Of a DNA stretch of 14,360 nucleotides, positions 1 through 5,926 are shown in pieces. The stretch's first letter is position 1. Each line of letters begins with the position of its first letter. The DNA comes from Firmicutes bacterium UBA3738 (GTDB taxonomy: Bacteria > Bacillota > Clostridia > Peptostreptococcales > Anaerovoracaceae): assembly GCA_002372505.1 (NCBI GenBank), contig DFGY01000104.1, positions 1 to 14,360 of the forward strand, given 5' to 3'. The notes under the pieces are model-generated. The model ran no database searches, had not been told where the DNA came from, and was given only the letters and a program-made list of their open reading frames with translations. The position numbers and the translations under genes were made by a program.

Positions 1-849
1 CTTCTCCATTAACTTCTCTATCAGCGTCATGACCTCATCAAGTCTTTTATGCTTTGTTTCGTAGTCGTCGATGAGTATCTGAAACTCCAGCTTTGCTGCA
101 TCTTTTCCATCTCTGAGTCCGATGCTCCGCTTAGCAGCTTCCACCAGGCTCGTAGCCCTTTTCATTCCCACTGCTCTAAGCTTTGCATCTCGCCAGATCT
201 GGTTGATGCCCTCTGCTCCAAGTTCCACGATGTCTTCCGGCAGCGGAGCTACCTTAAGAATCATCATGCCGCTTACTGCATCTGCTTTTCCATACACCTT
301 CCTGTATTCCGGAAAATACATGGAAAACCATCTTGCCAGTCTGTTCTTTACGCTCGTAAGTTCCGCCTCTATTCTGAATCTCAGATTCGTCGCTGTCCTA
401 AGTTCCGCATAAACGCCTTCCGGAATATATGGATAGGTGAATCTTCCTGCTGTTATCAGGCCTGCTATGACCTTCGGATCCTTACGATCATTCTTGCTTT
501 GACTATTGTCATCAAGTTCTTTGCTTTTCTTCACATGATGCGGATTGACCAATACGGGTTTTATCCCGTTGTCTCTTAGAAACACTCCCAGGCTGAACCA
601 GTAGTGTCCTGTGGGTTCCATCCCAGGAAGAATCTCTTCCTTGCCCAGAGCGTCCCTGATCTCCTGCATCCATGTCATCAGACTTGCGAAGCCTTGCTCT
701 GTATTGCTGAATCTTAACGCCTTTTTGGAGTACTCATACCCTCTCCAATCGAACGCTCTTGCATAGTGAGTCTCGCTTCCAACATCGATTCCGATGACTA
801 AAGTTGTTTCTTTTACTTGTTCAAGCTTCTTGTTTTGTGTAGAATTCAT
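1..849 (-). CDS. IS110-family transposase, N-terminal part (runs off the left edge)
   Basis: The minus strand is open from ATG at 849 to the window edge, giving 283 codons without a stop. An AGAGAGGT ribosome binding site precedes the start, and an in-frame stop at 868-870 fixes the start region. The N-terminal RuvC-like domain of IS110/IS1111 (DEDD) transposases is visible: GIDVGS with D22, MEPTGHYW with E78, VNPHHVKKSKE at 101-111, and NDRKDPKVIAGL with D121 and D124. These are the acidic residues the family uses. The Ser-containing C-terminal domain lies outside the window. IS110 enzymes insert without terminal inverted repeats and, in characterised members, are guided by an RNA encoded at an element end. 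Family assignment is secure; activity cannot be judged because the gene is cut by the window. Confidence 0.93.
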   Translation of the reverse strand, partial: MNSTQNKKLEQVKETTLVIGIDVGSETHYARAFDWRGYEYSKKALRFSNTEQGFASLMTWMQEIRDALGKEEILPGMEPTGHYWFSLGVFLRDNGIKPVLVNPHHVKKSKELDDNSQSKNDRKDPKVIAGLITAGRFTYPYIPEGVYAELRTATNLRFRIEAELTSVKNRLARWFSMYFPEYRKVYGKADAVSGMMILKVAPLPEDIVELGAEGINQIWRDAKLRAVGMKRATSLVEAAKRSIGLRDGKDAAKLEFQILIDDYETKHKRLDEVMTLIEKLMEK

Positions 850-983
850 AGTAGATACCTCTCTGTTCTATTGACTTACTTTGCTCAGTAATCAATTTTA
901 CTCTGAGGTATTTACTTTTCAATCTACATTTAAATCATACAGGAAGCTCCTTTTGTTCCTGAAATTTTACCTTGCTATTTTTC
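850..983 (-). ncRNA. Non-coding left end of the IS110-like element; candidate bridge-RNA region
   Basis: This 134-bp stretch sits upstream of the transposase and codes for nothing convincing. It can form alternative stems: CTCAG (884-888) pairs with CTGAG (903-907), and TACCTC (856-861) pairs with GAGGTA (905-910); the two 3' arms overlap, so the stems exclude each other. In characterised IS110-group elements the bridge RNA comes from this position. The RNA call is by analogy only, and the outer boundary of the element is unknown. Confidence 0.28.
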
Positions 984-1304
984 TCATGCTGTTTCCAGCC
1001 TTCTCTTTTTTGTGTTATAACGTGTTTTTTGATTGTAGTTTTTACTTGTCTTCGGATTGTAGAGGCCGAACTCTTTCTTCACGTACTTTATCATTCCGGG
1101 GAGTCTCTCAATTGTTTTGGTAAGCCTGGGGCTTTTCTTCCAGTTCTTATACTTCATTACTTCTGTTAGAGACCTGCCGGCTTTGAAGTAGTTGTACACT
1201 GATTTCGAGTATGCCAGGGTGAAGAGCCAATGCTTCTGTCCTCCGCTGATCAGGTAAAGGTTTATCTGGTTGTTATTTTTTGTTGCGATTACTTTATCTC
1301 TCAT
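984..1304 (-). CDS. Small basic protein of unknown function (106 aa)
   Basis: The start at 1304 is chosen because AAAGGAGA lies 6-9 bases upstream; an in-frame ATG at 1424 has no such site and falls in the promoter block. The protein starts MRDKVIATKNNNQ and carries the block LISGGQKHWLF, then an aromatic and basic middle (KNWKKSPRLTKTIERLP) and a Lys/Arg/Asn-rich tail. There is no signal peptide, membrane segment or recognisable catalytic motif. The sequence feels like a conserved clostridial family, but I cannot name a function. The low-complexity tail ends next to the IS110-like element, so the C-terminus may have been altered by insertion. Its upstream region matches that of the nuclease operon at 3232, suggesting shared regulation. 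Confidence 0.72.
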   Translation of the reverse strand: MRDKVIATKNNNQINLYLISGGQKHWLFTLAYSKSVYNYFKAGRSLTEVMKYKNWKKSPRLTKTIERLPGMIKYVKKEFGLYNPKTSKNYNQKTRYNTKKRRLETA

Positions 1305-1350
1305 TTTTGTTCTCCTTTCTTCTAACCTTTCGGTTTTCTTAAGCTTTATC

Positions 1351-1441
1351 TTGGTTTTATTGTAGCCTGGGTTTTGCGATGGCTGTCCGCAGGTGTTTAC
1401 GGAATTGCCGGGCGAAATCCACATAAAAATGTGGGTGCGGG
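1351..1441 (-). promoter_or_regulatory. Promoter block with palindrome upstream of the 106-aa gene
   Basis: Read on the minus strand, the block has CCCACAT and ATGTGGA arms (about 1418-1435) able to form a hairpin or a dyad operator, then TGCGGAC (1385-1391), then CTACAAT (1359-1365) as a probable -10 box. The same elements occur with identical spacing at 3276-3352, with no gap between them. Conservation of spacing argues for function; the binding protein is unknown. Confidence 0.5.
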
Positions 1442-1468
1442 AAAAGGGTCTCTGAAATATGAGTAAAA

Positions 1469-1497
1469 GCCGCAGCCATTATGGCCGCGGCCTTTTT
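1469..1497. terminator. Bidirectional intrinsic terminator
   Basis: GCCGCAGCC and GGCCGCGGC form a 9-bp stem with one mismatch around the loop ATTAT. T5 follows on the plus strand and T4 (TTTTACTC) on the minus strand. Its position just past the stop at 1539 suits termination of the minus-strand nuclease operon. Confidence 0.7.
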
Positions 1498-1538
1498 AGA
1501 AAGGAGTACATGGTGTATTACGGAGTTAATGTGAGTTA

Positions 1539-3053
1539 TTATGCTATTTTTGAATAGGATAACTGATATTCGTAAAGCTCTATCCTATCGTCTGCTTTTA
1601 CTTTGTTGATTAGCTGATTGGTAGGGCTGTTCAAACAGAGTATGCCTCGGATATTCTTGTCGGAGAATTCTTTGCTGGCTGTGAACCAGTCAATATATCT
1701 CTTAAGTTGTTTGTATGCGTCATCGTAACCGGAATCTTTCTTTAGCTCGATAATGTAAAGGTTGTTGTGTTCGTCTTCGCAGAGAAGATCCAGCCTACCA
1801 ATTGGAATGATGAACTGCCTGCCGTATTCTCCATTACTACGGTACATTTTCAAGTTCTTGCCGAACACCGGGAAGCCCTTATCGATTCTGTTAGCGAGTT
1901 CGTCTTCAAAGTGTTTTTCACAAGAGAACTGTTCGCTATTACGCCTGTTAGTAGTGGTCGCAGCTGTTACGCTTTGTTCGTGTAATAGATCATCTTTATA
2001 ATCCGTAGTTCTTTTCGGGCTACTTTTGGTGACCTTGGTGTTGTGGTTCGGCAGATTTTCTATTTTTTTGCGGAAGGATTTACTCAGTTTGAATGTTTTG
2101 GCCAACTTCTTTGCTTCAACATTTTTCCCTAGGGCAATTAGCACTCTTGCATAATTGTTGAAGCTGTACGGGAAGTCAAGTTTTTGTTCTACGGTATGTC
2201 GAAGGACTTTCTCGGCTTCTGCAAATTTCTTTTGACGGTACAGACAATAGCCTAAATTGTTGTTTGCGTATAGGGTTTGGGGATTTATTTCGAGAGCTTT
2301 ACGATAGTGTTCTTCTTCCTTTTTCAACTCCTTAACCTTGCCATATGCGAAGGCCAGTTTGAAGTGGTATTTATGCATAGCCTGCCAGTAGAGCACAGGC
2401 TCATCTATGCTTTCAAGGCATGCGATTGCGTTTTTCCACATTTTCATATCCCAATATACCATAGCCAGTAATTCTCTTGCGGTTACCACATCCGGATATT
2501 TACGGATGAATTCCGTGAGGGAATCTATAAGTTCTTTGTTCGGCATGTCGCTATAAAACTTGTCCATTACCAGACAGATTTCGTGTGAACCATCCTGTTT
2601 GCAGAGCGGTGAAAGTTGTTCGTGGGCGTATGTCCAGAAGCCGGGGACTGTATTTTTTATCGGCTCAATAAATAGATCAACTATGTTGCCATCCAGAAGT
2701 TCAACATTTCCTTTTTTCGTTTCGGCTACTAGTGCATCAAAATGCTTGTAGAACGTCGCTTTATTCTGCGTTAAGGCTGAATAAAACATCCAAAGGAATG
2801 AGCAATCTTTGGGAAGCTTTTTGACATTTCTTTCAAAGACGCGGAATAGTTCACACTTGCGTAATTCGCTGAGTTCCGGATAGAACATGGAGCCTACACT
2901 CATCTTGTAGACAAGTGTGTCACAGAACATTTTTCTGAGTTCAATAATATCCGGATCGGATTCCATTCTTGCCAAGATGTTGGATGCGTCTCTTATATGC
3001 ATATCTGCGTGGATTAAAGTATTATACTTTTCAACTATTCTATCTTTTTTCAT
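1539..3053 (-). CDS. TPR-repeat protein with C-terminal NucS/DUF91-like PD-(D/E)XK nuclease domain
   Basis: 504 residues, with a very strong ATAAGGAGGAG site before ATG 3053. Residues about 1-220 are helical and unassigned. TPR-like units cover about 228-330, for example LAFAYGKVKELKKEEEHYRK, NNLGYCLYRQKKFAEAEKVL and NNYARVLIALGKNVEAKKLA. A polar linker follows at 331-375. The last 125 residues carry a restriction-endonuclease-like core: HFEDELANRID (E384), GRLDLL (D422), IIELKK (E436, K438), then KQLKRYIDWF. This spacing matches NucS/DUF91 endonucleases, which cut branched, flap or mismatched DNA. The protein is likely cytosolic, with the TPR region as a sensing or partner-binding arm. It forms an operon with the 55-aa gene. 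A defence or repair role is my inference; the nuclease fold is fairly secure. Confidence 0.85.
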   Translation of the reverse strand: MKKDRIVEKYNTLIHADMHIRDASNILARMESDPDIIELRKMFCDTLVYKMSVGSMFYPELSELRKCELFRVFERNVKKLPKDCSFLWMFYSALTQNKATFYKHFDALVAETKKGNVELLDGNIVDLFIEPIKNTVPGFWTYAHEQLSPLCKQDGSHEICLVMDKFYSDMPNKELIDSLTEFIRKYPDVVTARELLAMVYWDMKMWKNAIACLESIDEPVLYWQAMHKYHFKLAFAYGKVKELKKEEEHYRKALEINPQTLYANNNLGYCLYRQKKFAEAEKVLRHTVEQKLDFPYSFNNYARVLIALGKNVEAKKLAKTFKLSKSFRKKIENLPNHNTKVTKSSPKRTTDYKDDLLHEQSVTAATTTNRRNSEQFSCEKHFEDELANRIDKGFPVFGKNLKMYRSNGEYGRQFIIPIGRLDLLCEDEHNNLYIIELKKDSGYDDAYKQLKRYIDWFTASKEFSDKNIRGILCLNSPTNQLINKVKADDRIELYEYQLSYSKIA

Positions 3054-3064
3054 TGTTCTCCTCC

Positions 3065-3232
3065 TTATCTCACCAGCCGCTTATAGCTGCGGCTGAGCTT
3101 TCTTGCGATGTTTTCTTTTTCTGCTTCCGGCAGTGTTCCTGCCATTAACATTTTTAGCTGTAACAATTCTTCTATGGGTAGGCTGTAGAGCCATTTCTTT
3201 TCTGAACTGTTCCATTCTCTTGTGACTTTCAT
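3065..3232 (-). CDS. Small basic helical protein (55 aa) preceding the TPR nuclease
   Basis: ATG at 3230-3232 is preceded by AAAGGAGC, and the gene ends with TAA 11 bases before the nuclease start. The protein begins MKVTREWNSSEKKWLYSLPI and continues with EELLQLKMLM and ARKLSRSYKRLVR: an amphipathic, charged, probably all-helical peptide without membrane segment or cysteines. The clean ribosome binding site, tight spacing to the next gene's site and position directly behind a promoter support a real gene. Function is unknown; being co-expressed with the nuclease, it may be a partner, inhibitor or DNA-binding accessory. That role is inference only. Confidence 0.65.
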   Translation of the reverse strand: MKVTREWNSSEKKWLYSLPIEELLQLKMLMAGTLPEAEKENIARKLSRSYKRLVR

Positions 3233-3267
3233 TTTGACCAGCTCCTTTCTTTGCTCATCCTCGCTTC

Positions 3268-3352
3268 TTGAGAATATTGTAGTGGGTGGGGCGGTCGTGT
3301 GGTCCGCATGGATTTATGCATTTGGAAGGGAGATTCCACAAAATAATGTGGG
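3268..3352 (-). promoter_or_regulatory. Promoter block with palindrome upstream of the 55-aa/TPR-nuclease operon
   Basis: On the minus strand it reads CCCACATTATTTTGTGGA (palindromic arms), then TGCGGAC (3302-3308), then CTACAAT (3276-3282). The distances between these elements (26 and 33 bases between element starts, 11 within the palindrome) equal those at 1359-1435. It lies in the divergent region shared with the XRE regulator at 3469, which could bind here. Confidence 0.5.
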
Positions 3353-3364
3353 AAGGCGTGGGGC

Positions 3365-3399
3365 GGTGCTGCGGTCGAGGAAGGTTGTGACGCGAAAAT
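3365..3399. repeat. Short dispersed motif, copy 1 (GGTGCTGCG...GGTTGT...CGCG...AAAA)
   Basis: GGTGCTGCG, TCG, AGGTTGT, CGCG and AAAA occur in the same order here and at 12405-12436, with a few gaps and changes. Both lie in upstream regions of minus-strand genes. Likely a small dispersed repeat; origin unknown. Confidence 0.35.
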
Positions 3400-3427
3400 G
3401 TTTGTTCCTAATGCTGGGGAAGTCATA

Positions 3428-3433
3428 TATAAT
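3428..3433 (+). promoter_or_regulatory. -10 box of the XRE regulator gene
   Basis: A perfect TATAAT lies 35 bases before the start codon. No good -35 is visible at 17 bases (TTCCTA at 3405-3410), so an activator may be needed or the promoter may be weak. Confidence 0.45.
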
Positions 3434-3468
3434 AATAGGCGAGACGACTATGAGGAGGTGCGAAGATA

Positions 3469-3990
3469 ATGAGTGAATCTTTTGGGGAATACTTATTTGA
3501 TAGACGTAAGAATGAGACGGACCTTTCCAGGGAGAAGGCGGCGGAGCTCATTGGTACGTCGGCAAGCAGGTTAGAGAAGATTGAGCGAGGCGAGCTTAGC
3601 GTCAATTCCGATGATATTGCGCGTATGGCCGAAGTTTACGAAATGCCGGATCTGTGCAGTTATTACTGTTCCACGGAATGTCCGGTGGGCAAGAGCGAAT
3701 ATGTGAATGTGGGACAGGCCGAGGGGGAAGACTTGGCGCACATTTTGGTGTCGCTACTTCATTCCATTAACACAATAGATGAGCAGAAGAATAGATTCAT
3801 AGAGATTTCTGCGGATGACAAACTGGATCCGACGGAGCTTAGAGATTTTGCGAGAATCAGCAAAGCGCTTAAGGGTATTTCCGAGGCAGCCGGATCGCTG
3901 AATGTGTGGCTGCAGAAGGAAATCATCGAAGGCCGCGTGGATGAGGCGGAATATAGCCACCTTATGGAAACGCTGGAGTTGTTCGCATAG
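3469..3990 (+). CDS. XRE-family helix-turn-helix regulator (173 aa)
   Basis: The start follows GAGGAGGTG at a normal distance. Residues about 5-60 form a Cro/CI-type HTH, with the characteristic LSREKAAELIGTSASRLEKI and later IARMAEVYEMP. Residues 63-72 hold three cysteines (LCSYYCSTEC), a possible metal or redox site. The rest is charged and helical (EQKNRFIEISADDKLDPTEL onward), possibly for dimerisation. It is transcribed away from the 55-aa/TPR-nuclease operon, sharing a 236-bp intergenic region with the palindrome, so it is the natural candidate regulator of that operon. A GAAA-loop terminator follows at 4114. The DNA-binding role is secure; target and ligand are inference. Confidence 0.85.
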   Translation: MSESFGEYLFDRRKNETDLSREKAAELIGTSASRLEKIERGELSVNSDDIARMAEVYEMPDLCSYYCSTECPVGKSEYVNVGQAEGEDLAHILVSLLHSINTIDEQKNRFIEISADDKLDPTELRDFARISKALKGISEAAGSLNVWLQKEIIEGRVDEAEYSHLMETLELFA

Positions 3991-4017
3991 ATGACAGGGG
4001 GACGTTTCATTTGTCAT
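3991..4017 (+). repeat. REP-like repeat type A, copy 1
   Basis: ATGACAGGGGGACGTTTC followed by ATTTGTCAT. The TGACA and TGTCA ends pair, and GGGGGAC lies inside. It begins on the base after the XRE stop codon. Family members recur at 4037 and 5445. Confidence 0.7.
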
Positions 4018-4036
4018 CTTTTACCGTATATTGGGG

Positions 4037-4061
4037 TGACAGGGGGACGTTTCTCTTGTCA
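4037..4061 (+). repeat. REP-like repeat type A, copy 2
   Basis: TGACAGGGGGACGTTTC followed by TCTTGTCA. Same arms and core as the copy at 3991, from which it is separated by about 20 bases in the same orientation. Confidence 0.7.
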
Positions 4062-4113
4062 TCTTTTGCCAGGAATTGGAAACAGATAGAATAGGTAATG
4101 TATAGCGAGAAAT

Positions 4114-4136
4114 GGCGCTCGAAAGGGCGCCTTTTT
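4114..4136 (+). terminator. Terminator with GAAA tetraloop after the XRE gene
   Basis: GGCGCTC and GGGCGCC pair over 7 bp with one T-G wobble, closed by a GAAA loop, followed by TTTTT. The same hairpin with compensating or wobble changes recurs at 5520 and 6780, each time just before a 221-bp repeat. Confidence 0.7.
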
Positions 4137-4149
4137 CTGTGACAGGCCC

Positions 4150-4370
4150 AGTCTAGACACATAACAAAGCTAAAGGATGTACTTAAATCAAGACATTTAT
4201 ATCGACTCAGATATGGTGTTGTGTGTGGACATGGTTGATTAAAAGGTATGGCACGAGTCACGTCGTTGAAATTTCAGCAATTTCTGGAGTAAAAATGTCG
4301 CGACAAGAATTAAGTCAAAAGTAAAGACTCGGAAAAAGATAAAAGTAAAGACTCAGGACTATAGTTGTGG
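4150..4370 (+). repeat. 221-bp dispersed repeat, copy 1
   Basis: Runs from AGTCTAGACACA to TAGTTGTGG. It aligns without gaps to the copies at 5558 (about 86% identical, counted by hand) and 6817 (about 83%). Landmarks are TAAAGGATGTACTT, the palindrome TGAAATTTCA (4267-4276), the palindrome TGTCGCGACA (4296-4305), and two direct copies of AAAAGTAAAGACTC near the right end. About 30 bp in the centre (from about 4230) diverge most. No complete gene fits it. Probably a small mobile or IS-derived element, or a shared leader. Confidence 0.85.
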
Positions 4371-4378
4371 ATGGATAT

Positions 4379-4406
4379 GTTTCAAAAAGCCTGTCCCTGT
4401 GAAACG
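4379..4406 (+). repeat. REP-like repeat type B, copy 1
   Basis: GTTTCAAAAAGCCTGTCCC followed by TGTGAAACG. GTTTCA and TGAAAC ends pair. It stands between the 221-bp repeat and the DUF1848 promoter. Confidence 0.75.
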
Positions 4407-4435
4407 GGGGTACCGATGTGGGCGGGATGGGAGTA

Positions 4436-4444
4436 TGATATAAC
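4436..4444 (+). promoter_or_regulatory. Extended -10 promoter of the DUF1848 gene
   Basis: TGATATAAC fits the extended -10 form TGnTATAAT, 34 bases before the start codon. Very similar boxes follow other type B REPs at 7151 and 13026. Confidence 0.5.
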
Positions 4445-4478
4445 AGTAAATGAAGCTTTTAAATTAGTGAGGGATTAA

Positions 4479-5432
4479 ATGATTCTAAGCGTAAGTCGTC
4501 GTACTGATATTCCGAATTATTATTCAGATTGGTTCCTGGGCCGGATCCGGGAAGGGTTTTTGTATGTGAGAAATCCCATGAATGCTCATCAGATTAGCCG
4601 GATAGACATTTCGCCGGAGGTGGTGGATTGCATTGTATTTTGGACGAAGAATCCCGTGGCTATGCTGGGACGTCTGGATGAACTTTCGGATTACAATTAT
4701 TATTTTCAATTCTCGCTGACGGGCTACGGGAAGGACGTGGAGCCAGGCTTGCCGGACAAAAATGAGATTCTCATTCCTGCATTTCGTGAACTAGCGAGTC
4801 GCATCGGCAAGCAGCGCATGGTCTGGCGCTACGACCCCATTCTCATAAATGACAAATACACGGCAGAGTACCACGTGAGGGCTTTCGGAAAAATTGCCGA
4901 GGCTCTGTCGGATTGCACGGAGAGGGTGGTCATAAGCTTCGTGGATCTTTACGAGAAGACCAAGAAAAACACCGCTGACCTGGGAATTCGAGATATTGGC
5001 CCAGAAGAGTTGCGGGAAATTGCCGGTGAGCTGGTGCTCATTGCTAGGCGGCATGGATTGGAAATCGAGTCCTGTGCCGAGGCCATTGATCTAGAAGATG
5101 TTGGAGTGCGGCACGGGCATTGCATCGACCGGGAATTAATTGAGAAAATAATTGGCTGCTCACTTCGCGGTAGTAAAGACAAGAATCAGCGCCCGGAGTG
5201 CGGGTGCTTTGAGAGCGTCGAGGTTGGGACTTACAACACTTGCAGGAATGGCTGCAGATATTGCTACGCCAACTATAATATGGAACAGGTAGCAGGGCGC
5301 AGCGGTATGTACGATCCTGGCTCGCCAATTCTCTGCGGCGTTGTTGATGAAGCCGCAGGGGACAAGGTGACGGAGCGTAAAGTTGCGAGCCTGAAGGAAG
5401 CACAGATCAGCATGCCTATTCTTTCTCGGTGA
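4479..5432 (+). CDS. DUF1848 family protein with C-terminal CxxxCxxC cluster
   Basis: 317 residues starting MILSVSRRTDIPNYYSDWF, the usual opening of DUF1848 proteins; FWTKNP at 54-59 and WRYDPI at 116-121 are further family blocks. Near the end CGCF (C241, C243) is followed by C255-x3-C259-x2-C262 in NTCRNGCRYCYANY. The CxxxCxxC spacing is that of a radical SAM 4Fe-4S site, here at the C-terminus rather than the N-terminus. I infer an iron-sulfur or metal centre; the substrate is unknown and the family is not firmly characterised as far as I know. There is no signal peptide, so it is probably cytosolic. The ribosome binding site (AGGGA) is modest. It is monocistronic, between REP plus extended -10 upstream and a GAAA-loop terminator downstream. 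Confidence 0.88.
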   Translation: MILSVSRRTDIPNYYSDWFLGRIREGFLYVRNPMNAHQISRIDISPEVVDCIVFWTKNPVAMLGRLDELSDYNYYFQFSLTGYGKDVEPGLPDKNEILIPAFRELASRIGKQRMVWRYDPILINDKYTAEYHVRAFGKIAEALSDCTERVVISFVDLYEKTKKNTADLGIRDIGPEELREIAGELVLIARRHGLEIESCAEAIDLEDVGVRHGHCIDRELIEKIIGCSLRGSKDKNQRPECGCFESVEVGTYNTCRNGCRYCYANYNMEQVAGRSGMYDPGSPILCGVVDEAAGDKVTERKVASLKEAQISMPILSR

Positions 5433-5444
5433 CAGGGGGGCAAG

Positions 5445-5471
5445 ATGACAAGGGGACGTTTCTCATGTCAT
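5445..5471 (+). repeat. REP-like repeat type A, copy 3 (with a broken partial copy before it)
   Basis: ATGACAAGGGGACGTTTC followed by TCATGTCAT. Directly upstream TGACAGGGGGG (5430-5440) looks like the left half of another copy, interrupted or deleted. The segment continues into TCATTTGCCAAGAACTGGG, matching the sequence after copy 2. Confidence 0.65.
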
Positions 5472-5492
5472 CATTTGCCAAGAACTGGGAGC

Positions 5493-5501
5493 TGATATAA
5501 T
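5493..5501 (+). promoter_or_regulatory. Extended -10 box just upstream of a terminator
   Basis: TGATATAAT is a consensus extended -10. Transcription from it would meet the 5520-5547 hairpin after roughly 30-40 nt, so only a tiny RNA or a read-through leader could result. Confidence 0.4.
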
Positions 5502-5519
5502 GAATGAAGGATAGTGATG

Positions 5520-5547
5520 AAGGCGCTCGAAAGAGCGCCTTTTTTTA
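5520..5547 (+). terminator. Terminator with GAAA tetraloop after the DUF1848 gene
   Basis: AAGGCGCTC and GAGCGCCTT form a perfect 9-bp stem around GAAA, followed by a T run. The T-A pair here replaces the T-G wobble of the 4114 copy. Confidence 0.8.
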
Positions 5548-5557
5548 ATGACGTATT

Positions 5558-5778
5558 AGTCTAGACACAGAACAAAACTAAAGGATGTACTTTAATCAAG
5601 ACAATTATATCGACTTAGATATGTAGATGTGTGTTGACAGAGAAAATGAAGAGGAATGGTGCGGGTTACATCGTTGAAATTTCAGTAATTCTGGGAGCGA
5701 AAATGTCGTGACAAGAATTAAGTCAAAAGTAAAGACTCGGAAAAAGATAAAAGTAAAGACTCGGGAATATAGTTGTGG
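5558..5778 (+). repeat. 221-bp dispersed repeat, copy 2
   Basis: Same length and ends as the copy at 4150. It has TGAAATTTCA at 5675-5684 and the two AAAAGTAAAGACTC direct repeats, while the central palindrome is changed to TGTCGTGACA. Its left flank (TTTAATGACGTATT) resembles that of copy 3 rather than copy 1. Confidence 0.85.
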
Positions 5779-5786
5779 AAAGACAT

Positions 5787-5814
5787 GTTTCAAAAAGCCT
5801 GTCCCTGTGAAACG
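5787..5814 (+). repeat. REP-like repeat type B, copy 2
   Basis: Identical in sequence to the copy at 4379. Its last base abuts the -35 TTGACA of the next promoter. Confidence 0.75.
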
Positions 5815-5864
5815 TTGACAAAGGTAATCAAGCGCGTATAATTAAATTACCTATTGGGTAATTA
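5815..5864 (+). promoter_or_regulatory. Sigma-A promoter with operator-like half-sites for the HTH/ImmA gene
   Basis: TTGACA (5815-5820), a 16-base spacer and TATAAT (5837-5842) form a near-consensus promoter. AATTACC (5845-5851) and GGTAATT (5857-5863) form an inverted repeat at the start site, and a further GGTAAT (5823-5828) sits in the spacer. This arrangement suits autorepression by the encoded HTH protein. Confidence 0.7.
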
Positions 5865-5926
5865 AAAATGACGATGTGTGTCGTTGTATTAACTAGAAAT
5901 CGCATGTAAAGAGGTGAGCCAGCATT

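Noticed and set aside
49..579. Plus-strand open frame of 176 codons (and an overlapping one at 122-412)
   Set aside because: It lies antisense to the IS110-type transposase, which has family motifs in order; the plus-strand peptides have no domain and no ribosome binding site.
1990..2010. D-Y-K-D-D in the nuclease linker, resembling a FLAG tag
   Set aside because: It continues as L-L, not the D-D-K of the tag, and lies in a natural low-complexity linker, so it is coincidence.
5605..5793. Minus-strand frame inside the second 221-bp repeat
   Set aside because: The frame is not kept in the other two copies and consists mainly of Phe/Ser/Leu-rich sequence from the direct repeats.
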